This document shows positions 14,791 through 23,617 of a DNA stretch of 63,760 nucleotides, piece after piece. How positions within the stretch are numbered: the stretch's first letter is position 1; the number at the start of each line of letters is the position of its first letter. The DNA comes from Duganella sp. BJB480. GTDB taxonomy: Bacteria > Pseudomonadota > Gammaproteobacteria > Burkholderiales > Burkholderiaceae_D. The stretch spans positions 1 through 63,760 of the forward strand of contig QVIN01000019.1 in NCBI GenBank assembly GCA_003416985.1. The letters run 5' to 3'. The notes under the pieces are model-generated. The model was not told the origin of the DNA, ran no database searches, and was given only the letters and a program-made list of their open reading frames with translations. A program made the position numbers and the translations under genes.

Positions 14791-16848
14791 ATGAGATTAT
14801 CACTGCTGCTGCTGGGAACCGCTGTCGCGGCCTCCAGCGCCACCGCCGCGCCGCGCGGTTTCACCGTTGAGGACATGGTCAAGATGGAACGCGCAGGCAG
14901 CCCGGTGCTGTCGCCGGACGCTTCCCGCATCGTCTACACGGTCCGTTCCACCAACATGGACAAGAACCGCGGCAACACCCAACTGTGGATGCTGGACCTG
15001 CGCGCGCCCAAGGCCGCGCCGGTGCGCCTGACCCAGGCCGACGCCAGCAGCAGCGATCCCGAATGGTCGCCGGCCGGCGACGCGGTGTACTTCCTGTCGG
15101 CCCGCTCCGGCTCGCAGCAGGTGTGGCGCCTGCCGCTGGCCGGCGGCGAGGCGGCGCGCGTGACCGACCTGCCGCTGGACGTGGAGAACTTCCGCCTGTC
15201 GCCGCAGGGCGACCGCCTGGCGCTGAGCCTGGCCGTGTTCCGCGATTGCGCCGACCTGGCCTGCAGCAAGGCCCGCCTCGACGCGCAGGGCAAGGTCAAG
15301 GCCAGCGGCAAGGTCTACGACAAGCTGTTCGTGCGCCATTGGGACACCTGGGCCGACGGCCGTACCAATGTGCTGTACAGCGCGCCGATCGACGCGACCG
15401 GCAAGGTCAGCGCGCAGCCGGTCAGCCTGTCCGGCACGCTCGACGGCGACGTGCCGTCCAAGCCGTTCGGCGACCATGACGAGTACCACTTCAGCCCGGA
15501 CGGCAAGACCGTGGTGTTCTCGGCCCGCATCGCCGGCAAGACCGAGGCGTGGTCGACCAACTTCGACGTCTACACCGTGCCGGCCGAGGGCGGCGCGGCC
15601 AGGAACCTGACCGCCGACAACCAGGCCTGGGACACCAAGGCGATCTACTCGCCCGACGGCAAGACGCTGGCCTACCTGGCGATGGACAAGCCCACCTTCG
15701 AGGCCGACCGCTTCCACCTGGTGCTGATGGACGTCGCCACCGGCAAGAAGCGCACCGTGGCCGACCACTGGGACCGCTCGATCGCCGACTATCGCTGGAC
15801 CCCGGACGGCAAGACCCTGCTGGCCACCGCCGACGACATCGGCCAGCACCGCCTGTTCGCCATCGACGCCGCCAGCGGCAAGGTGGCGCCGCTGACCGGC
15901 AACGGCTACGTCAGCGGCTTCGACGTCGCGCGCGACACCGTGGTCATGGCGCAGGCCAACCTGGCCTCCGGCGCGCAGCTGTTCAAGTTCAAGCTGGGCG
16001 GCACGGCCGACAAGGCGCAGCAACTGACCACGCTCAACGCGCAGGCGCTGGCCGACGTCAAGTTCGGCGAGTACGAGCAGTTCTCCTTCACCGGCGCCAA
16101 CGGCGAGACCGTGTACGGCCACGTGATGAAGCCATGGAACGCCCAGCCCGGCGTGAAATATCCGATCGCCTTCCTGGTGCACGGCGGCCCGCAGGGCAGC
16201 TTCGGCAACTCGTGGAGCTACCGCTGGAATCCGCAGGTGTACGCCGGCGCCGGCTACGCCACCGTGTTCATCGACTTCCATGGCTCGACCGGCTACGGCC
16301 AGAAGTTCACCGATTCGATCAGCGGCGACTGGGGCGGCAAGCCGCTGGAGGACCTGCAAAAAGGCCTGGCGGCCGCGGTGCAGAAGTTCCCGTGGCTGGA
16401 CCGCGAGCGCAGCTGCGCGCTGGGCGCGTCCTACGGCGGTTACATGATGAACTGGATCGAAGGCAGCTGGCCGGACGGTTTCAAGTGCATCGTCAACCAT
16501 GATGGCGTGTTCGACACGCGCGGCATGGCCTACGCCACCGAGGAGATCTGGTTCACCGAATGGGAAAACGGCGGCGCCTACTACGACGTGCCGGAACTGC
16601 ACGAGAAGTTCAACCCGGCGCTGAAGGTGAAGAACTGGAAGACGCCGATGCTGGTGGTGCAGGGCGACCTGGACTTCCGCATCCCGACCACGCAGGGCCT
16701 GGGCACCTTCACCGCGCTGCAGCGGCGCGGCATCCCGAGCAAGCTCTTGATGTTCCCGGACGAGAACCACTGGGTGCTGAAGCCGGCCAACTCGGTGCTG
16801 TGGCACCACACGGTGATCGACTGGCTCGACACCTACCTGAAGAAATAA
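14791..16848 (+). CDS. secreted S9 peptidase (DPP5/acylaminoacyl type)
   Basis: A 685-residue exported peptidase. After a short signal peptide (MRLSLLLLGTAVAASSATA) comes a beta-propeller half with repeated SPDGKT blades, then an alpha/beta hydrolase domain. The nucleophile is in GASYGGYMM (about S547), the acid in GDLDFRIP (about D628) and the base in DENHWV (about H660). It resembles dipeptidyl-peptidase 5-like enzymes. GGAG lies eight bases before the ATG. It is followed by an M1 aminopeptidase gene in the same direction; the pair could process peptides stepwise in the periplasm. It is only distantly similar to the S9 enzyme at 5184-7553. Confidence 0.88.
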   Translation: MRLSLLLLGTAVAASSATAAPRGFTVEDMVKMERAGSPVLSPDASRIVYTVRSTNMDKNRGNTQLWMLDLRAPKAAPVRLTQADASSSDPEWSPAGDAVYFLSARSGSQQVWRLPLAGGEAARVTDLPLDVENFRLSPQGDRLALSLAVFRDCADLACSKARLDAQGKVKASGKVYDKLFVRHWDTWADGRTNVLYSAPIDATGKVSAQPVSLSGTLDGDVPSKPFGDHDEYHFSPDGKTVVFSARIAGKTEAWSTNFDVYTVPAEGGAARNLTADNQAWDTKAIYSPDGKTLAYLAMDKPTFEADRFHLVLMDVATGKKRTVADHWDRSIADYRWTPDGKTLLATADDIGQHRLFAIDAASGKVAPLTGNGYVSGFDVARDTVVMAQANLASGAQLFKFKLGGTADKAQQLTTLNAQALADVKFGEYEQFSFTGANGETVYGHVMKPWNAQPGVKYPIAFLVHGGPQGSFGNSWSYRWNPQVYAGAGYATVFIDFHGSTGYGQKFTDSISGDWGGKPLEDLQKGLAAAVQKFPWLDRERSCALGASYGGYMMNWIEGSWPDGFKCIVNHDGVFDTRGMAYATEEIWFTEWENGGAYYDVPELHEKFNPALKVKNWKTPMLVVQGDLDFRIPTTQGLGTFTALQRRGIPSKLLMFPDENHWVLKPANSVLWHHTVIDWLDTYLKK

Positions 16849-16865
16849 TCAACCAGTTTAACAAC

Positions 16866-16894
16866 GCAACGCCCGCAGCCCTTGCGGGCGTTGC
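16866..16894. other. strong GC hairpin between S9 and M1 peptidase genes
   Basis: A perfect 12-bp stem (GCAACGCCCGCA with its complement) and five-base loop. No T-run follows on either strand, so it is either a Rho-assisted terminator or an mRNA-stabilising hairpin just before the aminopeptidase gene. Confidence 0.6.
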
Positions 16895-16912
16895 CGCATT
16901 CAAGGAATATCC

Positions 16913-19558
16913 ATGAAAAAATCCATGATCGTGGCCGCCGTCGCGCTGGCCTATGGCGCCGCGCAGGCCGCCGCCCCCGCCGCCACTGCCGTTGCCCCGC
17001 GCGCGGAAAACGCCTTCCTGTCGCAAGCCGACGCCGCCGCCCGTTCGGCGCGCGTGTCCAACGTCGACTACACGCTGGACTTCACGCTGACCGGCAAGGA
17101 GACCTTCTCCGGCACCACCACGCTGGCCTTCGACCTGAGCGACGCCGGCGCACCGCTGACCATCGACCTCGACAAGGCCAACATCGTCAGCCTGACCGTC
17201 AACGGCAAGGAAGTCGCGCCGCAGTACAACCAGTGGTTCATCACCATCGCCCCGGGCGACCTGAAGGCCGGACGCAACAGCGTCACCGTCAGCTACACGC
17301 GCCTGCACAGCACCAACGGCGAGGGCCTGCACCGCATGGTCGACCCGGTCGACCACCGCGTCTACACCTACTCGCACTTCGAGCCGGCCGCCGCGCACCA
17401 GATGTTCCCCGTGTTCGACCAGCCCGACCTGAAGGGCACGTACGAGATCACCGTCACCGCGCCGGCGGACTGGGTGGTGTCGTCCACCAAGCGCGAGACC
17501 GGCATCCAGGACATCGGCAACACCAAGCGCTGGACCTTCCCGCGCACCAAGAAGCTGAGCTCGTACAACTTCGCCATGCACGCCGGCCCGTACAAGGTGT
17601 GGGAAGACCACAGCGGCCCGTATCCGCAGCGCCTGTTCGCGCGCCAGTCGGTGGCCGCGCAGGTGTCGCCGCAGGACTGGTTCAACTACACGCGCCGCGG
17701 CCTGGCCTTCTTTGACCGCTACTTCGGCGTGCCCTACCAGTTCGAGAAATACGACCAGCTGCTGGTGCCCGACTTCCTGTACGGCGCGATGGAAAACGCG
17801 GCGGCGATCACCTTCGCCGAGGGCCGCTTCCTGCACCAGGACGAGATGACGGCGGCGCAGAAGCAGAACCTGGCCGGCGTCATCATGCACGAGATGGCGC
17901 ACCAGTGGTTCGGCGACCTGGTGACGATGAAATGGTGGAACGGCCTGTGGCTCAACGAGAGCTTCGCCTCCTTCATGGGCACGCTGGCGACCGCCGAGTC
18001 GACCGAGTTCAGCAACGCCTGGCAGGGCTTCTACTCGGGCGCCAAGCAGGGGGCCTACGTGCAGGACCAGCGCGTGACCACGCACGCGATCGAGACGCCG
18101 GTGCCGTCCACCGCCAACGCCTTCGACAACATCGACGCCATCACCTATTCCAAGGGCGCGTCGACCCTGAAGCAGCTGCGCCACCTGCTGGGCGAGGAAG
18201 TGTTCCGCCAGGGCGTGCACAACTACCTGGTCAAGTACTCGTACCAAAACGCGAAGCTGGACGACTTCATCGGCAGCCTGGGCGAGGCCGCGCACCGCGA
18301 CCTGGGCGGCTGGACCAAGCAGTGGTTGTACGAGCCGGGCGTGAACACCATCGCGGCGGAATACAGCTGCGCTGCCGGCAAGATCAGCAGCTTCAAGCTG
18401 CACCAGAGCGCGCCAAGCAAGGCGATGCCGACGCTGCGCGAACAGCGCGTGCAGATCGGCCTGTTCAACCTGGGCGCGGATGGTCTGGCGTTGAGCAAGA
18501 ACGTGGCCGTCACCTACCAGGGCGCGGTCACCGCCGTGCCGGAATTGAAGGGCGCGGCCTGCCCGGACCTGGTCTATCCGAACTATCAGGACTGGGGCTA
18601 CGCGCAGGTGCAGCTGGATAAAAAATCCTTCGCCACCGCGCAGTCCAGCCTGGGCAAGGTGGACGATCCGCTGCTGCGCTCGATGCTGTGGCAAAGCCTG
18701 TGGGACGGCGTGCGCGCCGCCAAGCTGCCGCTCAACGAGTTCCTGAAAGCCGCGCTGGCCAACGCGCCGGGCGAGAAGGATTACACGCTGCTGGGCGACA
18801 TCACCGGCAAGATCCGCGCGTCCAAGGCTTACCTGGACAAGATGGGGCCGTCGGCCGCGGCCTACACGGCGCAGATGACGGTGCAGCTGGAGCAAATGGC
18901 CTTCGCCGCCGCCAACGCCGCCAGTGGCGACAAGAACTTCCAGCGCCGCTGGTTCGCGACCTACCTGGACGTGGCCAGCAGCCCGGCCGCGCTGGCGCAG
19001 CTGGCCGACATCCTGGCCGGCAAGCTGGTGGTGCCGGGACTGAACGTCAGCCAGGACGTGCGCTGGGATATCGTCAACCGCCTGAACCGCTACGCCTATC
19101 CGGGCGCGGCGGCCTTGCTGGCGGCCGAACAGGCGCGCGACCCGTCCGACAGCGGCCAGGCCGCCGCGCTGTCGGCCGCCGTGGTGCAGCCGGACGCCAA
19201 GGTCAAGGCCGAATGGCTGGCCAATATCGCCGACCTGCAAACCAAGCTGCCGTTCTCGAAGGTGCGCCGGGCGATGGAGAGTTTGTATGCGCCGGAGCAG
19301 GGCGCGTTGAGCGAGTTGAGCGCGGCGCAACGCCTGGCGCAGCTGGGGCAGGTCGACAAGGCGGCCGGTCCGGTGTTCATGCGCGCGTATGCCAACACGA
19401 TGATCCCGGCCAACTGCACGCCGGCCAGCGTGCAGCGCTTGCAGGGAGCGATCGGCAAGTTGAAGGACTTGTCGGCCGGCACCCGGCGCGCGCTGCTGGT
19501 GACGCATCAGGAAGACGAGCGCTGCGTGGCCATCAAGAAGGCGATGACCTTCAATTAG
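16913..19558 (+). CDS. secreted M1 family aminopeptidase
   Basis: An 881-residue zinc aminopeptidase. It has a signal peptide (MKKSMIVAAVALAYGAAQAA), an N-terminal beta domain, the substrate-binding GAMEN motif at about 291-295, the zinc site HEMAHQWFGDLVT at 326-338 and the third ligand in LWLNESFAS (E349). The long helical ERAP1-like C-terminal domain is complete. It should trim N-terminal residues from peptides in the periplasm or outside. The end overlaps the convergent lipoprotein gene by eight bases. Confidence 0.92.
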   Translation: MKKSMIVAAVALAYGAAQAAAPAATAVAPRAENAFLSQADAAARSARVSNVDYTLDFTLTGKETFSGTTTLAFDLSDAGAPLTIDLDKANIVSLTVNGKEVAPQYNQWFITIAPGDLKAGRNSVTVSYTRLHSTNGEGLHRMVDPVDHRVYTYSHFEPAAAHQMFPVFDQPDLKGTYEITVTAPADWVVSSTKRETGIQDIGNTKRWTFPRTKKLSSYNFAMHAGPYKVWEDHSGPYPQRLFARQSVAAQVSPQDWFNYTRRGLAFFDRYFGVPYQFEKYDQLLVPDFLYGAMENAAAITFAEGRFLHQDEMTAAQKQNLAGVIMHEMAHQWFGDLVTMKWWNGLWLNESFASFMGTLATAESTEFSNAWQGFYSGAKQGAYVQDQRVTTHAIETPVPSTANAFDNIDAITYSKGASTLKQLRHLLGEEVFRQGVHNYLVKYSYQNAKLDDFIGSLGEAAHRDLGGWTKQWLYEPGVNTIAAEYSCAAGKISSFKLHQSAPSKAMPTLREQRVQIGLFNLGADGLALSKNVAVTYQGAVTAVPELKGAACPDLVYPNYQDWGYAQVQLDKKSFATAQSSLGKVDDPLLRSMLWQSLWDGVRAAKLPLNEFLKAALANAPGEKDYTLLGDITGKIRASKAYLDKMGPSAAAYTAQMTVQLEQMAFAAANAASGDKNFQRRWFATYLDVASSPAALAQLADILAGKLVVPGLNVSQDVRWDIVNRLNRYAYPGAAALLAAEQARDPSDSGQAAALSAAVVQPDAKVKAEWLANIADLQTKLPFSKVRRAMESLYAPEQGALSELSAAQRLAQLGQVDKAAGPVFMRAYANTMIPANCTPASVQRLQGAIGKLKDLSAGTRRALLVTHQEDERCVAIKKAMTFN

Positions 19559-19937
19559 CGTTCTGCACGCAGTGGCCGGCGCGGCAGACTGCGCCGGCAT
19601 CCACTGCCATCATGCAGTTCGACAGCACGTGGCCGCGCTTGTCCTCTTCGACGCGGGCGGCAGCGTGCTGCGCCACCAGCTGCTTGAGCTTGGCGCCATC
19701 CTGCGCGCGGTCCGACCACGCGATGTAGCGCTCCGGCCCGCCGCAAGCCTTGGCGCCGACGGCGATGGTGTGGCATTGGCTGTCGCGGTCGCAGCCGGTG
19801 TCGGCGTTCTGGGCTTCGATTTTTTGCCACAGCGACGCCGCGTTCGTGTTGGCGGGCGGCGCGCTCTGGCAGGCGGCGGCGATCAGCATCAGCGCGCCGA
19901 CGGCGGCCAGGCGCAGGGGGAGGAGAGAGGTTTTCAT
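19551..19937 (-). CDS. cysteine-rich lipoprotein, unknown function
   Basis: A 128-residue protein. It starts MKTSLLPLRLAAVGALMLIA and has a lipobox (IAAAC) near residue 23. The mature part has six or more cysteines (GCDRDSQCHTIAVGAKACGG, SNCMMAVDAGAVCRAGHC), which suggests a disulfide-bonded periplasmic domain. The ATG at 19937 is preceded by a purine-rich tract. Its end overlaps the end of the M1 aminopeptidase gene. No family is recognised. Confidence 0.75.
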   Translation of the reverse strand: MKTSLLPLRLAAVGALMLIAAACQSAPPANTNAASLWQKIEAQNADTGCDRDSQCHTIAVGAKACGGPERYIAWSDRAQDGAKLKQLVAQHAAARVEEDKRGHVLSNCMMAVDAGAVCRAGHCVQNAN

Positions 19938-19966
19938 CGCCACATCATGTGCCTGTTCCCCATGTT

Positions 19967-20977
19967 TTACAAGCGTTCTCCGAGGCGTGCCTTGCGCGCC
20001 ATGCCGTCCGGGCCGAACAGGATGACGAAATCGGCATAATGCGGCTGGCCGTCGGCGGCGCGCCGCAACGACGGATAGCGGTAGCGCCACTCTTGGTAGC
20101 CGCTGTCGAAGCGGACCACGGTGGCCTCGCCGAGCGCCGCCTGCATCTGCCGCACACTGCGGTGGTCGTCGGCCACGGCGATGTCGGCCGCGACTGGCGG
20201 ATCGTCCTGATAACTCAATTCCAGCAGCGTATCGTCGGACCAGTTGCGGTCCCACAGCGGCGCGTAGAAACTGCGGTCCAGCAGCACCTGGCAATCGCAG
20301 AAGGGCAGCGTGGCCGGCGTCTGCGTGCCGCCGGCGAACAGCATGTCAAAGGGCAGCGCCTCGCTCCGCGCGCCGTCGCGCAGCGTGACGGCGAACAGCG
20401 GCCGTTCACTGAAGAACAGGTAGTTGCCTTGCGGCGAGGAGCAGACCCGGTCGGGGTCGGCGAACAGTTCTCCCAGCCAGGCGAACATCCGCGCGTTGTT
20501 CGACACCAGCCCGGCCTGCATGCCGACCAGACACTCCAGCCGCAGATCGCCCAGCCGCCGCATATTGGCCGGCACGCCGGGACTGCGCACCTGCGCGCGC
20601 CAGGTCAGCTTGCTGGTCTTGCTGCTGGCGATCAGGGCCGCGTCCTCCTTCAGCGCCTGGTCGTTGAGCGGCAGCGTGAAGGTGTGGCCGGGCGCCACCG
20701 CGACCGGCAGCGACAACGTATCGCCGACCACGCGCAGGGCGATGCCGTCGAGCCGCGTGGTGGGCAGGCGCGGCAGCAGTTCGAAGCGCAGCGTGGCCTG
20801 AGGCGCCAGCGCGTGGTCGCGGTCGAAGCGCTGCATGCCGGCGATCATCTTGCGGTAGGATTTGTCGACCGGGTCGCGCGTGGCCGTGACCGTCACGCGT
20901 GGCGGTTCGGCTTGCTGGGCATGCGCGGCGCCGGCCAGCGCCGCAGCCAGCAGCCAGACGTGGACTCGATTGCGCAT
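19967..20977 (-). CDS. exported protein with SmpA/OmlA-like C-terminal segment
   Basis: A 336-residue protein with signal peptide MRNRVHVWLLAAALAGAAHA. The first 230 residues are not recognised and include FCDCQVLLDRSFYAPLWDRNW. The last 60 (SVRQMQAALGEATVVRFDSG, then WRYRYPS and FVILFGPDGMARKARLGE) follow the SmpA/OmlA/BLIP-like pattern of a short helix, a glycine and a strand ending in a fast-turn sheet. AAGGAA precedes the ATG. It lies upstream of the cysteine-rich lipoprotein gene, 29 bases apart, perhaps in one transcript. Confidence 0.55.
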   Translation of the reverse strand: MRNRVHVWLLAAALAGAAHAQQAEPPRVTVTATRDPVDKSYRKMIAGMQRFDRDHALAPQATLRFELLPRLPTTRLDGIALRVVGDTLSLPVAVAPGHTFTLPLNDQALKEDAALIASSKTSKLTWRAQVRSPGVPANMRRLGDLRLECLVGMQAGLVSNNARMFAWLGELFADPDRVCSSPQGNYLFFSERPLFAVTLRDGARSEALPFDMLFAGGTQTPATLPFCDCQVLLDRSFYAPLWDRNWSDDTLLELSYQDDPPVAADIAVADDHRSVRQMQAALGEATVVRFDSGYQEWRYRYPSLRRAADGQPHYADFVILFGPDGMARKARLGERL

Positions 20978-21048
20978 CGCCGTTCCTTCCGGCTAAAACC
21001 CCATGGTAGAGGCTTGCGCGCCACGGCGGCGCACCGCTGGTTGACGGT

Positions 21049-22257
21049 TCAGCGGCCCGTCACCGGCGCCGCGTCCACACGTGTGGCGACGGGCCGCTCC
21101 GTGGACGGCTGGCTGAGCTTCTGCTGCTCGATCCAGCGCAGCAGCTCGCGGCCGAACACGCGGGTGCGGGCGGTGTCGAGCTGGCGTTTCTTGTAGGCGT
21201 CGTGGCTGGCCGGGCCGGTCAGGCTGCGCTGGTAGCTGGCCTCGTCCATCAACTGGATCTCGTACTCGAAGAAGAAGCCGACGTCGTAGTCCTGCTCGGG
21301 GCCGGCGTCGAGCTGCTGCACGTGGATCATCTTGCGCACCGTGACCTGGATGCTGTTGAAGCCGCTGCCGCTGTGCGGATTGTCGCAGCGCGTTTGCGGC
21401 TGCGCCAGTTCGGCCAGCTCGGCGTCCATGGTTTGCAGCAGCGCGGCCGGGTACTCGTCGCTGTGCTCCAGCCGGGCGCGGTACTTGGTGAAGATCTGCT
21501 TGGCCGCCTCCAGGTCCAGCAGCGTGTTGCGGGTGCGTTCGGCGTCGACGTTGGTGATCGACAGCAGGTGTGCGCGCTGCAGCGTGCGCAGCGCCAGCAG
21601 GCATTCGAAGCGGGTGGCGAACACCAGCCGCACGCCGAGGTGGTCGAAGATGTCGGCCGCCAGGTAGGCGGCTTTCTGCAGCAGCTTGAGCAGGATGCTG
21701 TTGCGGCCCTTGTTGTCCTTGCGGTCGTAGTGCAGCATCGGCAGGCACACTTCGCCGTCGGTCAGGTAGTGGCGTTCGCCGTCGTGGCGGATCACCTCGT
21801 CGAGCGTGCCGAACACCTGGGCGCGGATGGCGTGGAAGTGGCGCAGCTTGAGGTTGTTGTCGATGTAAAAAATCCCGTGCATCACCTTGAGCACCGCGCA
21901 CGACCACATGCGCCGCACGTCCACGTGCTGGCCGCGCAGCGAGGCGTACACCAGCAACTGCAAGGGGTCGTCGGGATGGGCGACCTCGTGCGGAATCAGC
22001 GCGGCCTGTTCCGGCGCCAGGAAGCTGTGCAGGATGAAGTCGACCGCCTCGCGGTGGGCGCGGCGTATCAACCCCGCTGTGGCGGGCTGGTCCAGGTCGA
22101 AGCCGTATTCGCGCACGAACTGCCGGGCGTCGTGCAGGTTGCGCAAGGCCAGCGCGCCCAAGTCGATCGCCGACACGCCGTTGGCGATCGCGTTGAGATA
22201 GCTCCAGTTGAGCGAGAACTTGCCCCCGCTCTTGAGCGAGGCTTTGAGTTCGGACAT
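21049..22257 (-). CDS. RelA/SpoT-like nucleotidyltransferase-fold protein
   Basis: A 402-residue cytosolic protein. The centre resembles the (p)ppGpp synthetase fold: KDNKGRNSILLKLLQKA (basic SxxxK segment), ADIFDHLGVRLVFATRFEC (like the DLxGxRI strand with the metal-binding Asp), GFNSIQVTV (like GYQSIHTTV) and FFFEYEIQLMDEAS (like the ExQIR strand). The N-terminal helical region (HEVAHPDDPLQLLVYASL) has no familiar HD hydrolase signature. I believe it corresponds to a poorly characterised TIGR-type family, but could not confirm this. The start at 22257 is uncertain because no strong ribosome binding site is visible; 22299 is an alternative. Confidence 0.5.
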   Translation of the reverse strand: MSELKASLKSGGKFSLNWSYLNAIANGVSAIDLGALALRNLHDARQFVREYGFDLDQPATAGLIRRAHREAVDFILHSFLAPEQAALIPHEVAHPDDPLQLLVYASLRGQHVDVRRMWSCAVLKVMHGIFYIDNNLKLRHFHAIRAQVFGTLDEVIRHDGERHYLTDGEVCLPMLHYDRKDNKGRNSILLKLLQKAAYLAADIFDHLGVRLVFATRFECLLALRTLQRAHLLSITNVDAERTRNTLLDLEAAKQIFTKYRARLEHSDEYPAALLQTMDAELAELAQPQTRCDNPHSGSGFNSIQVTVRKMIHVQQLDAGPEQDYDVGFFFEYEIQLMDEASYQRSLTGPASHDAYKKRQLDTARTRVFGRELLRWIEQQKLSQPSTERPVATRVDAAPVTGR

Positions 22258-22411
22258 GGCATCAGTCACAGGCTGTGATGATTCAGTATCGCAGCCCATT
22301 TGCCCAGCGTCAATGCTGCACCGCCGCACCGCTTGGTTGGCAAAATCCTTGGGGATTAAGGTCCACATTCGGTAAGTAACGAGGAACGGGAGCTGTTGCG
22401 CTCCCTAACTG

Positions 22412-23137
22412 TTATTGCGGTTGACGTTGAACCCAGTCATGGAAGTTTTGTACAAACGTGATCTTCCCGGATTGGAAAAAGATCGATATCGTGTAATCCA
22501 CCTTTAAGATCGCGGGCAAACATCGTCCCTCGCTATCGGTGTGATAGACCAGAGAGAAGTTTACGGTTTTCATACCGGGAAGATTGATTTTTTCTGCAGT
22601 GCCTTCTACCTTGGCCACCGTTCCATTCGCCGAATCGAACCATATGTTCGCTGTGATCGGGAACTTGCCGTTGATAAAGCGGGCGTGGACCTGGTAAACG
22701 CTTAGCACCCTGCCTTCCTCCATTGTTTCCCCCAACGAAACGATGGAATCGGGCGTTTGAAATAGTTCCTCCGGCTTATCCGCAAAACGTGTGGCCAGCG
22801 ACAGGTCCAGAGCCGCCATTTTATAAGCGCGCCGGCTCGCTTCGTCGTCGCCGTCCAGCTGCCGCGATGCCTCCCCATTTTTATTCCATTGTCGAACACG
22901 CGTCGTGTATTGTCCCGTTTGAGGGACCTTGTCCCCAAGGACTTCAAATGAAGAGGAGATTTCGGCGGCCGCCAGACCAACATTTCTGTGCAGTTGAGTC
23001 TGCAGCAATTCCCAAGATTTCATTGGGTCTTGGGCTCGCGCAACTGCGCTTTGGACCGTGGATGTGGACATTATGCCTCCCCAAAATACGGAACAAATGA
23101 TTAATGACCGTGGCATGTACTTTTCAGCAGAGTTCAT
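22412..23137 (-). CDS. exported protein, unknown function
   Basis: A 241-residue protein. An N-terminal hydrophobic stretch (RSLIICSVFWGGIM) and SAVARA suggest a signal peptide. The rest alternates short strands, with a C-terminal sheet-like region (VDYTISIFFQSGKITFVQNF) similar in feel to NTF2-like or lipoprotein-carrier folds, but no family is recognised. The ATG at 23137 is preferred over a TTG at 23158. The gene is markedly richer in AT than its neighbours, pointing to recent acquisition. Confidence 0.6.
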   Translation of the reverse strand: MNSAEKYMPRSLIICSVFWGGIMSTSTVQSAVARAQDPMKSWELLQTQLHRNVGLAAAEISSSFEVLGDKVPQTGQYTTRVRQWNKNGEASRQLDGDDEASRRAYKMAALDLSLATRFADKPEELFQTPDSIVSLGETMEEGRVLSVYQVHARFINGKFPITANIWFDSANGTVAKVEGTAEKINLPGMKTVNFSLVYHTDSEGRCLPAILKVDYTISIFFQSGKITFVQNFHDWVQRQPQ

Positions 23138-23168
23138 TTTGGAAATGTCCGCATTCAAGGTTGATCGG

Positions 23169-23199
23169 TTTATGCCCCCAGATTTTCTGGGGGCATAAA
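23169..23199. other. perfect 14-bp hairpin in the AT-rich gap
   Basis: TTTATGCCCCCAGA pairs with its complement around a three-base loop. Neither strand carries a long T-run after the stem, although both ends are AT-rich. It may serve as a two-way terminator between the exported-protein gene and the small peptide. Confidence 0.65.
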
Positions 23200-23225
23200 T
23201 TACTTACGGATCAGCCATCTAGCCC

Positions 23226-23330
23226 TTATAGAGAGCTAATGAACCTCACGACCGCCACCAGAAACTCGAGAAAGCTCATCAGAAAATTTGAAAGGACAGG
23301 CACTGCTGCACCTACGATTGACTCAACCAT
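23226..23330 (-). CDS. 34-residue hydrophobic peptide
   Basis: Reading the minus strand gives a 34-residue product. It begins MVESIVGAAVPVLSNF, continues with a run of Phe/Leu/Val and ends VRFISSL before TAA. It could form a single membrane helix, as many small membrane proteins and type I toxins do. AAGGGAG lies eight bases before the ATG, a good ribosome binding site. Immediately upstream is a terminator-like hairpin and downstream a perfect 14-bp hairpin. No homology can be checked here; its reality rests on the ribosome site and composition. Confidence 0.45.
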   Translation of the reverse strand: MVESIVGAAVPVLSNFLMSFLEFLVAVVRFISSL

Positions 23331-23349
23331 GATAATTCTCCCTTCGTAT

Positions 23350-23373
23350 AAAAACACCGCCGAGGCCCGGCGG
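23350..23373 (-). terminator. terminator-like hairpin upstream of the small peptide
   Basis: The minus strand reads CCGCCG, five-base loop, CGGCGG, TG, then five T. It sits 20 bases upstream of the peptide start, so it either ends an upstream RNA or acts as an attenuator in the peptide's leader. Confidence 0.55.
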
Positions 23374-23409
23374 AGGCATCCCATAACATGGGTTAGGAAT
23401 TCATGGGTA

Positions 23410-23437
23410 CGCGCAGCTGGGACTGCGCGCTTCTTTT
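23410..23437 (+). terminator. plus-strand terminator-like hairpin
   Basis: A 7-bp GC stem (CGCGCAG with CTGCGCG) followed by CTTCTTTT on the plus strand. No annotated plus-strand gene ends here, so it might terminate an RNA antisense to the small peptide. Confidence 0.4.
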
Positions 23438-23617
23438 CGAATTATGGTTTTAAGTGTAGGCGAAGTGGATGTTAAAAATTCTGATTTTCAATATTAGTTG
23501 AGTTCTGTCAATTTATTCAATACTCGTTCGTTTCGAGTTTTCAGTTTTCAGAACAGCTACGCAAACCGCTATTTATCAATACAATAAGTTGACCTTATTT
23601 GAATCCATGGAGTCCGC

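Noticed and set aside
23190..23240. TTACGG and TATAGA as a promoter for an antisense RNA over the small peptide
   Set aside because: Spacing is 17 bases but both hexamers are poor matches; too weak to annotate as a promoter.
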